A stretch of DNA of 47,996 nt from Prevotellaceae bacterium UBA1726 (GTDB taxonomy: Bacteria; Bacteroidota; Bacteroidia; Bacteroidales; Bacteroidaceae), in contig DCIM01000023.1 of assembly GCA_002316005.1 (NCBI GenBank), positions 1-47,996 of the forward strand, read 5' to 3'. Below the pieces are notes generated by a model, which was not told the DNA's origin, ran no database searches, and saw only the letters and a program-made list of their open reading frames with translations. Position numbers and translations under genes: made by a program. Below, in pieces: positions 1 to 8,485 of this stretch. Every line of letters starts with the position of its first letter. Within the stretch, counting starts at the first letter, position 1.

Positions 1-26
1 TACTTTTCAATTACTATTTACAATAT

Positions 27-61
27 AAGTTCGGCAATGATACTGAATTGTTGCCGAACTT
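27..61 (+). terminator. Hairpin, probable terminator of a gene left of the window
   Basis: Eleven-base arms AAGTTCGGCAA and TTGCCGAACTT pair perfectly around a 13-nt loop. The T-rich stretch after the hairpin is short and interrupted. No gene of this window lies upstream, so it probably ends transcription arriving from the left. It could also be a structured RNA element. Confidence 0.55.
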
Positions 62-600
62 TACTGCTTTTATTTGCCGCCAAAAGAAAAGGAGTTTAGT
101 TTACCCCCATATTATATATCCATAACTCAAACTAAACCTTTTATATTTCGACTACGACTTACATCTCCCTAAAGGGACAGATTACACCTCAACAGTGTCC
201 CCCGAGGGACAGACGTTAAACTGTGCTTCAAGGCAATAAAATGGCTCGATTTTACGTTATAATATAAACATCTGCAAAGAACTGAAAAGAAATGAACATG
301 AAAAGGCTATTTGGAGGGACAGCGATTGAAGCACAAATGCACTCGCTTCACAGCAAATGCAAGAATGTGCAAAAATCCGTGTTAACAAATGTGAATTGGC
401 AAAGAAACGCATCGCCATATTTTCAGATGTTTGCTTTTTCTTTTTTTGGCGGCAACTTCATTTGCAGATTCTTGCCAATTTTCTGTCCCTCAAACGTCCC
501 TCGACACAACTTTTGTCCCTCTAAAATAATGTTATATCGTTGATTATCACTGCATTAAATTTACAGATATTAGATTCTGCATCGGAAAATAAATTACATT
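62..600. other. 539-nt gap with inverted GGGACAG/CTGTCCC words, no convincing gene
   Basis: No credible gene. An 83-codon frame at 292-543 has biased composition and no recognisable domain. The word GGGACAG occurs at about 174-180, 205-211 and 316-322. Its complement occurs as CTGTCCCTC at 483-491, GTCCCTC at 496-502 and TGTCCCTC at 514-521, so the two orientations cluster at opposite ends. A second inverted pair, ATTGGCAAAGAA near 395 and TTCTTGCCAAT near 469, sits inside. I found no clear TAnnTTTG promoter for the gene at 601. Confidence 0.5.
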
Positions 601-1317
601 ATGACATTATTAGAAGCCATTCAGCAGCGCCACAGTGTGCGCAAATACAAAGACATTCCTTTGGAGCAATCAGCAGTTGATGCTCTGAGAAAGAAGATTG
701 ACGAATGCAACGAGCAAGGAAATCTTCACATACAACTGGTGACCGACGAGCGAAAAGCCTTCACCGGTATGCTGGCATACGGAAAGTTCAGCGGTGTCAA
801 CAGCTATCTTGTAATGGTTGGTCCTTCGACAGGTTCAGGAACCGTGAGTCACTTAAAGAGTCTTGACGAGCGTATCGGTTACTATGGCGAGCAGTTGGTG
901 CTCTATGCCCAGACACTTGGGCTCAACACATGCTGGGTTGGTCTGTCATATCGCAAGACTGATGCATACGAGGTTAAGTCGGGAGAAAAACTTGCCTGTA
1001 TGATTGCTATCGGTTATGGTGAGACACAGGGTGTAAGCCACAAGACAAAGAGCATACAGCAGTTGAGCAACGCCACAGACGACACTCCTGAGTGGTTTCG
1101 CAATGGTGTAGAAGCCGCTCGCCTCGCTCCTACTGCCATCAATCAGCAGAAGTTCCGCTTTGAATACATTGCTCCTACTTCGGCAAGCCCATCACAGGTA
1201 GCCAAGGTAGAGGCACACAAGGGATTCTCTATGGTTGGCTACACCCACATGGACCTTGGCATTGCCAAACTGCACTTTGAGATTGGAGCCGGAATAGATA
1301 ATTTCACATGGGAATAG
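601..1317 (+). CDS. Nitroreductase family protein (TM1586-type)
   Basis: An FMN-dependent, NAD(P)H-using oxidoreductase by family; the substrate cannot be told from sequence. The N-terminus has the RHSVRKY signature (residues 10-16). The usual ARLAPTAINQQ segment, normally near the start of nitroreductases, lies late, at about residues 173-183. That order fits the 'putative TM nitroreductase' family, in which the two halves are rearranged relative to NfsB-type enzymes. There is no signal peptide, so it should be cytoplasmic. The next gene begins one nucleotide after the stop, so the two are almost certainly co-transcribed. Family confidence is high; the physiological role is unknown. Confidence 0.85.
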   Translation: MTLLEAIQQRHSVRKYKDIPLEQSAVDALRKKIDECNEQGNLHIQLVTDERKAFTGMLAYGKFSGVNSYLVMVGPSTGSGTVSHLKSLDERIGYYGEQLVLYAQTLGLNTCWVGLSYRKTDAYEVKSGEKLACMIAIGYGETQGVSHKTKSIQQLSNATDDTPEWFRNGVEAARLAPTAINQQKFRFEYIAPTSASPSQVAKVEAHKGFSMVGYTHMDLGIAKLHFEIGAGIDNFTWE

Positions 1318-1318
1318 C

Positions 1319-1687
1319 ATGAATATAGAGCAAGTCCGAGAACATACCCTCTCACTTCTGGGCGTTACAGAAGATCAGCCATTTGGCGACGATATCATCA
1401 CCTTCCGCATTGAAGGAAAGATATTCCTTTGTCTGTGGTTGGGAGGCGGAGAACACGACATCAAGGACGGCGAACCAAGGTTTGCCTTGAAACTCACTCC
1501 TGAGAGGAACGAGACGCTGCGAGAGCAATTCTCGGCAGTAACACCCGCATATCACTGGAACAAGAAGCACTGGAGTGACGTCTATTACGAGCACATCGAA
1601 GATGCTTTGTTAAAAGAATGGATTCAAGAGTCATACCTGCTCGTTGTTTCCAAACTCCCCAAGACCGTAAGACAGAAATACATTTAG
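1319..1687 (+). CDS. MmcQ/YjbR family protein
   Basis: A 122-residue protein of the MmcQ/YjbR fold, a small family with a CyaY-like double-wing fold whose biochemical role is unsettled. Supporting features are the early ATxDxPFGDD-like segment (here EDQPFGDD, residues 18-25), the central FLCLWLGGGE strand, the ALKLTPE segment and the YHWNKKHW segment that is characteristic of the family. The length is normal. It starts one nucleotide after the upstream nitroreductase stop, which indicates translational coupling. No signal peptide or membrane segment is present. The gene ends before an AT-rich non-coding gap. Confidence 0.85.
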   Translation: MNIEQVREHTLSLLGVTEDQPFGDDIITFRIEGKIFLCLWLGGGEHDIKDGEPRFALKLTPERNETLREQFSAVTPAYHWNKKHWSDVYYEHIEDALLKEWIQESYLLVVSKLPKTVRQKYI

Positions 1688-1944
1688 ACATCGCACCCCC
1701 GCTATGCGAATATGTAAATAAAATTCACTTTACAACAAATCAATTTCGCTTGAATCACCGCCAAAATCACAGACACAATAGTTTGATTTTCAGGCGTTTG
1801 CAATCTCATTTATTTCATAACTTCATTTAAGTCAAATCGTTTCCTCATTTAACCGAAATGGCCACCCCATTTAAGTGAAATGACATGCTCTTTCAAGTAG
1901 AATGAGAAAACAGAGTAAAAAGTAAAGAAATTTCCAAAATCAAA

Positions 1945-2112
1945 CATTGTCATTGTCATTGTCACGAATTGTCATTAACGAAGAAAAAGAAGGAAAAATA
2001 AATTCAATATATTATATAATATATATTATATAATATATTGACATTGAAAACATCGCGCAGTCTGGGTTATTTTAGTGTTCGTGACAACTCATGACAATGA
2101 CAACGTGACAAT
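1945..2112. repeat. Inverted array of ATTGTCAT/ATGACAAT words
   Basis: The left arm (1945-1976) is a run of overlapping CATTGTCATTGTCAT words. The right arm (2081-2112) carries the complement, GTGACAA...ATGACAATGACAA. The arms pair over about 30 nt with small indels. Between them lies the 38-bp AT palindrome. Function unknown; the whole structure ends about 50 nt before the promoter of the SGNH hydrolase gene. Confidence 0.7.
2004..2041. repeat. 38-bp perfect AT palindrome
   Basis: A perfect palindrome centred between 2022 and 2023, reading TCAATATATT...AATATATTGA at its ends and composed only of A and T apart from one C/G pair. It could extrude as a cruciform or be bound by a dimeric protein. 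It has no U-tract and is not a canonical terminator. Confidence 0.85.
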
Positions 2113-2165
2113 GTACCAACTCAGTTTTCAACATTTTTTTGTTATACAAAAAAGGTACCTCAAAA

Positions 2166-2197
2166 TTTGGTTATTTGAAAAAAAAGTTGTATCTTTG
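2166..2197 (+). promoter_or_regulatory. Promoter for SGNH hydrolase gene
   Basis: TTTG (2166-2169), a 20-nt spacer and TATCTTTG (2190-2197) match the Bacteroidota -33/-7 consensus exactly. Transcription would begin near 2204, giving a leader of about 110 nt. That leader can fold CCGAG/CTCGG and CCCTC-AAAA-GGGAG hairpins, and a 14-nt phrase CATAAAATTATCAT occurs twice around the start codon. I recognise no known riboswitch in it. Confidence 0.8.
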
Positions 2198-2314
2198 CAG
2201 TAAGAAAGAATAAATGACGAATTTCCCGCCGAGGTGCCAAGCACTACGTTCGTCTCGGATAACAACAAACTAACAACACCCCTCAAAAGGGAGGGCACAT
2301 AAAATTATCATACG

Positions 2315-3064
2315 ATGCATAAAATTATCATTTCCTTGGTATTAGCCATGGTTTCGGCAACAGTCTCAGCACAGGGCAAGAAGGTGCTGTTCATCGGCGA
2401 CTCGATAACCGATGGTGCTTGGGGAAACAGTAAGGTGTGGAACGCATCATCAGAGGAACGCGACCAGTGGGATATGAATCACATCTACGGGCATGGGTAT
2501 ATGATGATCTGCGCAAGTCATTACCAAAGCAATTTCCCTATGGACGGATTCGTATTCTGGAACAGAGGCATCAGCGGCAACACCCTGACGGACCTGCACA
2601 TCAGATGGCAGAAGGACGCAATAAGTCTCCAACCTGATGTCGTATCGATTCTCATCGGCACAAACGATGCAGAGCAGCTTATCAACAGCAATACCACGTT
2701 CGACATCTGTCAGTGGGAGAAATCATACCGCGAACTGCTCGATACCACCCTACTCGCCTTGCCCGATGTCAGGTTTGTTCTCTGCACTCCATTTGTAGCG
2801 GAGACAGGCAGACTGAAGGGAACTGCGACATTCGGCGAGAGGAAGCAGATGGTAGATGCCATGGGCGAAGCAATAAGAAGGATTGCAGCTGACTACAACG
2901 CCGTATTGGTGCCGTTCGACGAACTATTCGCAGGCCTTCTTTCAGAACCAGCGCCTAATGAGACATGCTGGATATGGGACGGCATTCACCCTACTCCTGC
3001 GGCTCACTACCGCATGGCACGGATGTGGATTGAGAGAGTTGGAATAGACAAATGCCAATCCTGA
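2315..3064 (+). CDS. Secreted SGNH/GDSL hydrolase
   Basis: A predicted exported esterase or lipase-like hydrolase of the SGNH fold. A signal peptide covers residues 1-19, ending VSA-Q. Block I is FIGDSIT with nucleophile Ser30. Block III is GTND (115-118), which supplies the oxyanion Asn. Block V is DGIHPTPAAH, with Asp222 and His225 completing the triad. This layout resembles bacterial acetylxylan esterase or rhamnogalacturonan acetylesterase-like proteins, but the substrate is not determinable. It has its own strong promoter and stands alone. The start is set by the signal peptide; a direct repeat overlaps the start codon. Confidence 0.88.
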   Translation: MHKIIISLVLAMVSATVSAQGKKVLFIGDSITDGAWGNSKVWNASSEERDQWDMNHIYGHGYMMICASHYQSNFPMDGFVFWNRGISGNTLTDLHIRWQKDAISLQPDVVSILIGTNDAEQLINSNTTFDICQWEKSYRELLDTTLLALPDVRFVLCTPFVAETGRLKGTATFGERKQMVDAMGEAIRRIAADYNAVLVPFDELFAGLLSEPAPNETCWIWDGIHPTPAAHYRMARMWIERVGIDKCQS

Positions 3065-3160
3065 CGAGTGGCTAAAGAAGAAATGGCTTAAGAAATAAAG
3101 AGAAGGTCAGTTTTTTGCTAACTTTCTGGGGCAAAGGTACATTTTTACAGAAAAAAAGCG

Positions 3161-3168
3161 TATCTTTG
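3161..3168 (+). promoter_or_regulatory. -7 element for the DUF1349 gene
   Basis: TATCTTTG matches the TAnnTTTG -7 consensus 61 nt before the start codon at 3230. No clear TTTG lies 20 nt upstream, so the -33 element is weak or divergent. Confidence 0.6.
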
Positions 3169-3229
3169 TCCCAGATTTTATAAATATAAATATCTGGACA
3201 GACAATATTCGCAATAAAAAGAAGCAAAT

Positions 3230-3934
3230 ATGAAAAGAATTATCCTCCCAATTGCAATCATTGCACTGTTGGCATCGTGTGGCAGTAAGGACACAAAAAG
3301 TGTGGAACAAAAAGAGACTGGCACTGCACTGACTTTGGACATAAACGCCTTCAAATGGACTCGCGAACCTGCATCGTGCGTGATAAAAGGCGATACCATA
3401 GAAGTGGTGACTGCTGAGAAGACCGACCTCTGGCAGCGTACTTACTACCACTTCCAGAACGACAATGCTCCTGTATTCCAGATGGAGACTGCAGAGAAGT
3501 ATTTCTCGTTCATTGTGAAGACTGATTTCACAGAGAGCCATCATCGTTTCGACCAGTGCGGCATCGTGATGTATCTCGACTCTGAGAATTGGTTGAAGGG
3601 TAGTGTGGAATACGAGAACGAGGAGTTTCAGCACTTGGGTAGCGTAGTGACAAACAATGGCTACAGCGACTGGGCGACAACGGCTATACCTGCCGATGTG
3701 AAGCAGATGTGGTATCGTCTGTCGCGCCGCGAGGATGACTTCTGCATTGAGTGCTCAACCGATGGCGAGAACTTCACTCAGATGCGTGTCTGCCACATGT
3801 ATAAGGCCACTGACAAGGTGCAGTTCGGTATCTATGCTTGCTCACCAGAGGAGTCGTCGTTCAAGGCTGTCTTCACCGACCTGCAGTTGACAGACTGTGC
3901 ATGGAAGGCGCACGACGGTCAGCAGCCGGATTAA
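3230..3934 (+). CDS. DUF1349 family lipoprotein
   Basis: Residues 1-17 form a lipoprotein signal ending LLASC, with Cys17 the likely lipidation site. The rest fits DUF1349, a concanavalin A-like beta-sandwich related to B. subtilis YesU. Supporting segments are the FKWTREPASCVIKGD opening strand, the FSFIVKTDF strand, QCGIVMYLDSENWLKGSVEYE and the late FGIYACSPE segment. Such folds often bind or hydrolyse glycans, but no function is established here. It has its own -7 box and is followed 29 nt later by tcdA, with which it may be transcribed. Confidence 0.82.
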   Translation: MKRIILPIAIIALLASCGSKDTKSVEQKETGTALTLDINAFKWTREPASCVIKGDTIEVVTAEKTDLWQRTYYHFQNDNAPVFQMETAEKYFSFIVKTDFTESHHRFDQCGIVMYLDSENWLKGSVEYENEEFQHLGSVVTNNGYSDWATTAIPADVKQMWYRLSRREDDFCIECSTDGENFTQMRVCHMYKATDKVQFGIYACSPEESSFKAVFTDLQLTDCAWKAHDGQQPD

Positions 3935-3963
3935 AAACAAGCAGATAAGAGAAAACGAAAATA

Positions 3964-4827
3964 ATGACAGATAAAATAACAGCAATGGAACGCGGTATGC
4001 AGCGTCGTACCGAATTACTTTTAGGCAACGAGAATCTTGCTCGTCTGCAAAGTGCCAGAGTGTTAATCTTTGGCCTTGGCGGCGTGGGTTCGTGGTGTGC
4101 CGAAGCACTGGTGCGCAGCGGTATCAGGCATATCACAATCGTTGATTCCGACCGTGTCTGCGTGACAAACTGCAACCGACAACTGATGGCAACGACAAAG
4201 ACCATAGGACAGGTGAAGGTGGAGGCATTGCGCACACGACTGCTGGAGATAAATCCAGATGCCGAGATTGTGGCACTGCAGAAGATATACAACGCTGAGA
4301 ACGCCGAGTCGTTCCACATGGAGGAATACGACTTCATCATCGACGCTATTGACTCGCTTGCCGAGAAGGCTGACCTCATCTTGCGTGCTACGAGTCTGCC
4401 TGAAAACATCACCTTCATCTCTTCGATGGGAGCAGCATTGCGTACTGATCCGTTCATGGTTCGTAAGGCGGAATTCTGGAAGGTAAAAGGCGACCCATTA
4501 GCGCGCGCCATTAGGAAGAAGTTCAAGCACCAGAATGTGAAACCCGCTCGGAAGTTCCAGTGTGTCTATAGCGAGGAGAAACCGATGCAGAACATGGGAC
4601 AGAATCACGCTTGCGGCACTGGTGGATGCCTTTGTCCGAAAGCAAAACTCATAAGTGGCGAGCGCGGAACGGATTCTGCTGTATATGATGCACCAGGCGA
4701 TCAGAGTCTTGTTGAACACGAATGGTGTTCGTCGAAGGCACAGATAAACGGTTCGCTCTGCCACATCACTTCCATCTTCGGCATGTCGATTGCCGGAATT
4801 GTGATTAACACCATCATTGAACGATAA
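3964..4827 (+). CDS. tcdA: tRNA threonylcarbamoyladenosine dehydratase TcdA
   Basis: An E1-like ThiF-fold enzyme that uses ATP to cyclise t6A37 of ANN-decoding tRNAs to ct6A. The nucleotide-binding motif GLGGVGSW is at 37-44, followed by IVDSDRVCVTNCNRQ (59-73), which is diagnostic for the TcdA/CsdL branch rather than MoeB or ThiF. IDAIDSLAEK is the later conserved segment. No rhodanese or ubiquitin-like partner is nearby, which also argues against MoeB. Unusual: a Cys-rich stretch, HACGTGGCLCP (215-225), then an acidic loop, where I recall short sequence in Bacteroides homologues. An internal ATG at residue 8 is an alternative start. Confidence 0.85.
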   Translation: MTDKITAMERGMQRRTELLLGNENLARLQSARVLIFGLGGVGSWCAEALVRSGIRHITIVDSDRVCVTNCNRQLMATTKTIGQVKVEALRTRLLEINPDAEIVALQKIYNAENAESFHMEEYDFIIDAIDSLAEKADLILRATSLPENITFISSMGAALRTDPFMVRKAEFWKVKGDPLARAIRKKFKHQNVKPARKFQCVYSEEKPMQNMGQNHACGTGGCLCPKAKLISGERGTDSAVYDAPGDQSLVEHEWCSSKAQINGSLCHITSIFGMSIAGIVINTIIER

Positions 4828-4842
4828 AGGATAACAAACAGT

Positions 4843-6879
4843 ATGAGACTAATACTCACGATAATTCTACTCACTCTTGCGACAATTGCCATTGCACATG
4901 ATGACAAGGTCGTATCCGTGGATGTGCTTACTGACGACAGCATCCGCACGGAGAAGACATTGGAAGATGTGGTAGTGAAGCCGAAGACGAGCGGAAAATC
5001 AAAACTCCGGATTACCAATACGGAAATGATTGGTCATGAGGAACTGATTCGTGCAGCCTGCTGCAACCTCGGCGAATCGTTCACCACAAATCCATCTGTC
5101 GATGTGTCGTACAGCGATGCTGCAACAGGTGCCCGACAGATAAAGTTGCTTGGCCTTAGCGGCACTTATGTGCAGATGCTTACTGAGAACATGCCAAACC
5201 TGCGTGGGGCAAGCATCCCCTACTCTCTCGGTTATGTGCCTGGACCTTGGTTGCAGAGCATTCAGGTGAGCAAGGGTGCGAGCAGCGTGAAGAACGGATA
5301 TGAGAGCATCACCGGACAGATAAACATTGAATACCAGAAACCGCAAGGTACTGACGGCGTGCGCGCCAATGCCTATCTGGACAGTAAGTTGAAGCAGGAG
5401 GTGAATATCGACGGAAGTACACATCTCACCAACCGCCTCTCGACAAGTGCCTTGTTCCATTTCGAAAACCGCCAGACAGACCACGATGCAAACGGTGATG
5501 GCTTCATGGATATGCCAAAACAGCGTCAGTTCAACGGCATGTGGCGCATGGCTTATGTGTCGCCTGTGTGGATTAGTCAGTTCAGCATCAAAGGACTTCG
5601 CGACGAGCGCGTAAGTGGTATGAGCCATCATCACACTGCCGACCAACAGGCATCATCAATAGCGCATTATGGCATTGGGGTGAACACCAACCGCTACGAG
5701 ATGCAGTGGAAGAACGGTTTTACGCTCAACCAAGAGCATAACACCTCCATTGCGCTGATGACGAACGGGGCGATACACGACGCAAAGAACACCTTCGGGC
5801 GAAGGACATACGATGTGAACCAGAAGAACGGTTACGCCCAACTGATGTTTGAGTCGGACATCACTCCTGAGCATAACATCAGCATAGGTGCTTCGCTGAA
5901 TTACGACAAATATGACGAGGCATACGACACTGGAATGGAAGTGTTCCCTGCACCTTCGGGCTATTTCGCTGTGACTGAGGAGACAACACCTGGTGTGTAT
6001 GCCCAGTACACATACAAGATGGGCGAAAAACTCACCGTCATGCCGGGCTTGCGATGGGATCACTCATCTGTCTATGGAGGGTTTGTAACTCCTCGACTGC
6101 ATATAAAATATACACCTTGGGACTGTCTCACACTGCGTGCTTCGGCAGGAAAGGGCTATCGTTCGCCTCATGCTATTGCAGAGAATGTATCACTCTTGGC
6201 GAGCAGCAAGACGATAACAATGCTTGACGGAATGAAACAGGAGGAGGCATGGAACTATGGTGTTTCGGCTTCGCTGAACTTACCTGTTGCGGGTAAGAAC
6301 CTTGAGGTGAATATGGATTACTATTACACGAACTTCATCAACCAGATGGTGGTTTACACCCCTATCAACATGGTAGGCCATACGCGCAATCAATATGTGT
6401 TCGAAAATCTTGACGGCAAGAGTTACAGTCACACTATGCAGATTGACGCGACATATCCATTCTTCGAGGGATTCACTGCAACAGGTGCTTTCCGCTATAC
6501 TGATTCAAAGTCGACCTATGGCGGTGAACTGCGTATCCGTCCGCTGACTTCGAAATACAAGGCGCTACTCACATTAGGCTATAAGACTCCATTGGAGATA
6601 TGGCATTTCGATGTGACAGGTAGCGTCAATGGTCCGGGTGAACTCTACGACCAGACGAAATATCCTGCCTTCTTCCAGTTGCAGGCTCAGGTGACACGCG
6701 ACTTCCGCCATTTCTCTGTTTACATCGGTGGCGAGAACCTCACCAACTACACCATAAAGAACCCTATCATGGGTGCTGCCAACCCTTGGGCGGCCGACTT
6801 CGACGCTACACAGGTGTGGGGACCTACCGACGGGGCTATGGCATATATAGGAATAAGATTCAAATTAGAAAAACTATAA
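4843..6879 (+). CDS. TonB-dependent receptor, probable metal uptake
   Basis: An outer-membrane gated channel energised by TonB. It has a signal peptide (about 1-18), a TonB-box-like segment near EKTLEDVVVKP (37-47), a plug with the SIQVSKGASSVKNGYESITGQINIE signature region (about 136-160), and a beta-barrel to the C-terminus ending with aromatic-rich YIGIRFKLEKL. It lacks the N-terminal carboxypeptidase-like domain common in SusC-type receptors of this phylum. A His triplet lies at 262-264 in a predicted loop. A secreted HMA-domain protein starts 12 nt downstream, so heavy metal (perhaps copper) import is the best inference. The ligand is not proven. Confidence 0.88.
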   Translation: MRLILTIILLTLATIAIAHDDKVVSVDVLTDDSIRTEKTLEDVVVKPKTSGKSKLRITNTEMIGHEELIRAACCNLGESFTTNPSVDVSYSDAATGARQIKLLGLSGTYVQMLTENMPNLRGASIPYSLGYVPGPWLQSIQVSKGASSVKNGYESITGQINIEYQKPQGTDGVRANAYLDSKLKQEVNIDGSTHLTNRLSTSALFHFENRQTDHDANGDGFMDMPKQRQFNGMWRMAYVSPVWISQFSIKGLRDERVSGMSHHHTADQQASSIAHYGIGVNTNRYEMQWKNGFTLNQEHNTSIALMTNGAIHDAKNTFGRRTYDVNQKNGYAQLMFESDITPEHNISIGASLNYDKYDEAYDTGMEVFPAPSGYFAVTEETTPGVYAQYTYKMGEKLTVMPGLRWDHSSVYGGFVTPRLHIKYTPWDCLTLRASAGKGYRSPHAIAENVSLLASSKTITMLDGMKQEEAWNYGVSASLNLPVAGKNLEVNMDYYYTNFINQMVVYTPINMVGHTRNQYVFENLDGKSYSHTMQIDATYPFFEGFTATGAFRYTDSKSTYGGELRIRPLTSKYKALLTLGYKTPLEIWHFDVTGSVNGPGELYDQTKYPAFFQLQAQVTRDFRHFSVYIGGENLTNYTIKNPIMGAANPWAADFDATQVWGPTDGAMAYIGIRFKLEKL

Positions 6880-6891
6880 ACAAAAAACGAT

Positions 6892-7200
6892 ATGAAGAAG
6901 TTTTTATTCATAATGGCAATGGCCATTTCTACCCTTTCTGTCTCTGCACAGAAGAACAGCACTATCGACACGCTGAAAGTGACAACAACACCACAGATGC
7001 ACTGCTCGGGTTGTGAAAACAAGATTAAGAGCAACCTGCGCTTTGTGAAGGGCATGAAGAAGATTGAGACTTCGGTGGAGAAACAGCAGGTGACAGTCAT
7101 CTACGACAAGAAGAAGAGCAACTACGAAACCATCGTGGCTGCATTCAAGAAGATTGGCTATGAGATAAAGCCTGTAGGTAAAAAAAAAATAAATAATTAA
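6892..7200 (+). CDS. Secreted heavy-metal-associated (MerP-like) protein
   Basis: A signal peptide (1-19, ending VSA-Q) is followed by one HMA domain with metal-binding motif MHCSGC (Cys38, Cys41), the same layout as periplasmic MerP or CopZ-like carriers. The later segment KKIGYEIKPVG is the usual last strand. It lies 12 nt after the TonB receptor, suggesting it receives metal in the periplasm from that channel. The coding end is A-rich (nine A residues), and the stop falls inside an AATTAATG word array, so the last residues KINN come from repeat-like DNA. Confidence 0.88.
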   Translation: MKKFLFIMAMAISTLSVSAQKNSTIDTLKVTTTPQMHCSGCENKIKSNLRFVKGMKKIETSVEKQQVTVIYDKKKSNYETIVAAFKKIGYEIKPVGKKKINN

Positions 7201-7234
7201 TGAATAATTAATGGCTAATTAATGGCAATTAATG
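7195..7234. repeat. AATTAATG array, four copies at 10-11 nt phasing
   Basis: AATTAATG begins at 7195, 7206, 7217 and 7227, so copies face nearly the same side of the helix. The first includes the stop codon of the upstream gene. The same word fills several gaps between 23.4 and 27.8 kb. Confidence 0.8.
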
Positions 7235-7259
7235 TTCAAAAATAAAATTATAAACCAAC

Positions 7260-8447
7260 ATGCAAAACTTTAATTACTATGCACCGACACAGGTTGTGTT
7301 TGGTCGTGATACTGAAAACGAGGTTGCCTCATTAGTAAAGAAATACGGCGGTAAGAAGGTTCTCCTCCACTATGGTGGTCAGAGTGCCATAAAGTCGGGA
7401 CTTCTGCCAAAGGTAGAGGCTCTGCTCACAGAGGCTGGCATTGAGTTCGTGAAACTCGGTGGCGTAGTGCCAAACCCTCGTCTGTCGCTTGTTCGCAAGG
7501 GTATTGAACTTTGCAAGGCTGAGGGCGTGGATTTCATTCTTGCCGTTGGTGGCGGTTCGGTAATTGACTCTTCAAAGGCCATCTCTTCTGGTCGTTTCTT
7601 TGAGGGCGATGTGTGGGATTTGTATCTGCACAAGACTTTTGCAAAGGAGTATCTGCCTATTGGTTGCATACTCACCATCCCTGCTGCTGGCAGTGAGATG
7701 AGCAACGGTTCGGTTATCACTAATGATGAAGTTGAGGGTTGGTTGAAAAAGGACTATTGCGTTGACGAGTTCCGCTGTAAGTTTGCCATCATGAACCCAG
7801 AACTGACATTCACCCTACCTGCATGGCAGACAGCATGTGGCATCACTGATATGATTATGCACACCATGGAGCGTTACTTCAGTAAGGATGACGATATGGA
7901 GACAACAGACGCTGTGGCAGAGGCTGTAATCCGTACATGTATGTCGGAAGGTCATAAGGTGATTGAGAATCCTACTGACTACAAGAGTCGTGCAAACATC
8001 ATGTGGGCAGGTACACTGGCACATAACGACCTCACCGGATGCGGCACAACAGGCGATTGGGCAACTCACAACATCGAGCATGAACTTTCAGGTAAGTTTG
8101 ATGTAAGCCACGGTGCTGGTCTTGCTGCAATGTGGGGCAGTTGGGCTCGTTACTCACGAGATGAGAACATCAGTCGTTTTGCCCGTTTTGCCCGCAATGT
8201 GATGGGCGTTGACACAACAGGCATGACCGACCTTGAGGCTTCAGAGGCAGGCATAAAGGCAATGGAGGCTTTCTTTGCTTCAATCGGAATGCCAACCGAC
8301 ATCCACACCCTCATTGGCAGAGAGGTGACTGACGAGGAAATCGTTGATATGGCCGACAAGTGCACAACTGGCGACACTCAGACAATCGGCGGTCTTAAGG
8401 TCCTGAAGAAGGCTGACATCATCAAGATTTACGAAATGGCAAAGTAA
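7260..8447 (+). CDS. Iron-containing alcohol dehydrogenase, YqhD/BDH type
   Basis: A probable NAD(P)H-dependent aldehyde reductase. The cofactor motif GGGS is at 97-100. Metal ligands can be placed at Asp197, His201, His270 and His284, with the same spacing as Asp194, His198, His267 and His281 of E. coli YqhD, so the active site appears intact. The 395-residue length is normal. No signal peptide. YqhD-type enzymes detoxify short aldehydes and prefer NADPH; that role is inferred from family. It starts 59 nt after the metal-binding protein and is followed 38 nt later by luxS, so co-transcription is possible. Confidence 0.9.
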   Translation: MQNFNYYAPTQVVFGRDTENEVASLVKKYGGKKVLLHYGGQSAIKSGLLPKVEALLTEAGIEFVKLGGVVPNPRLSLVRKGIELCKAEGVDFILAVGGGSVIDSSKAISSGRFFEGDVWDLYLHKTFAKEYLPIGCILTIPAAGSEMSNGSVITNDEVEGWLKKDYCVDEFRCKFAIMNPELTFTLPAWQTACGITDMIMHTMERYFSKDDDMETTDAVAEAVIRTCMSEGHKVIENPTDYKSRANIMWAGTLAHNDLTGCGTTGDWATHNIEHELSGKFDVSHGAGLAAMWGSWARYSRDENISRFARFARNVMGVDTTGMTDLEASEAGIKAMEAFFASIGMPTDIHTLIGREVTDEEIVDMADKCTTGDTQTIGGLKVLKKADIIKIYEMAK

Positions 8448-8485
8448 TTTCTGCCAAATATTGAACTACAAAATAATAGGAAATA

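Larger units (their letters stand above)
1688..2165. other. Gap with word arrays and AT palindrome
   Basis: No gene. The stretch carries an inverted array of TGTCAT-like words and a 38-bp AT palindrome (listed separately). The segment 1808-1880 has loosely repeated TTTAAGTSAAATG-like phrases. Confidence 0.6.

Noticed and set aside
292..543. 83-codon frame in the left gap
   Set aside because: Phe-rich, no domain, no clear promoter, and it runs across inverted word repeats.
2205..2314. Riboswitch in the leader of the SGNH gene
   Set aside because: Two small hairpins are present, but no conserved core of a riboswitch class I know.
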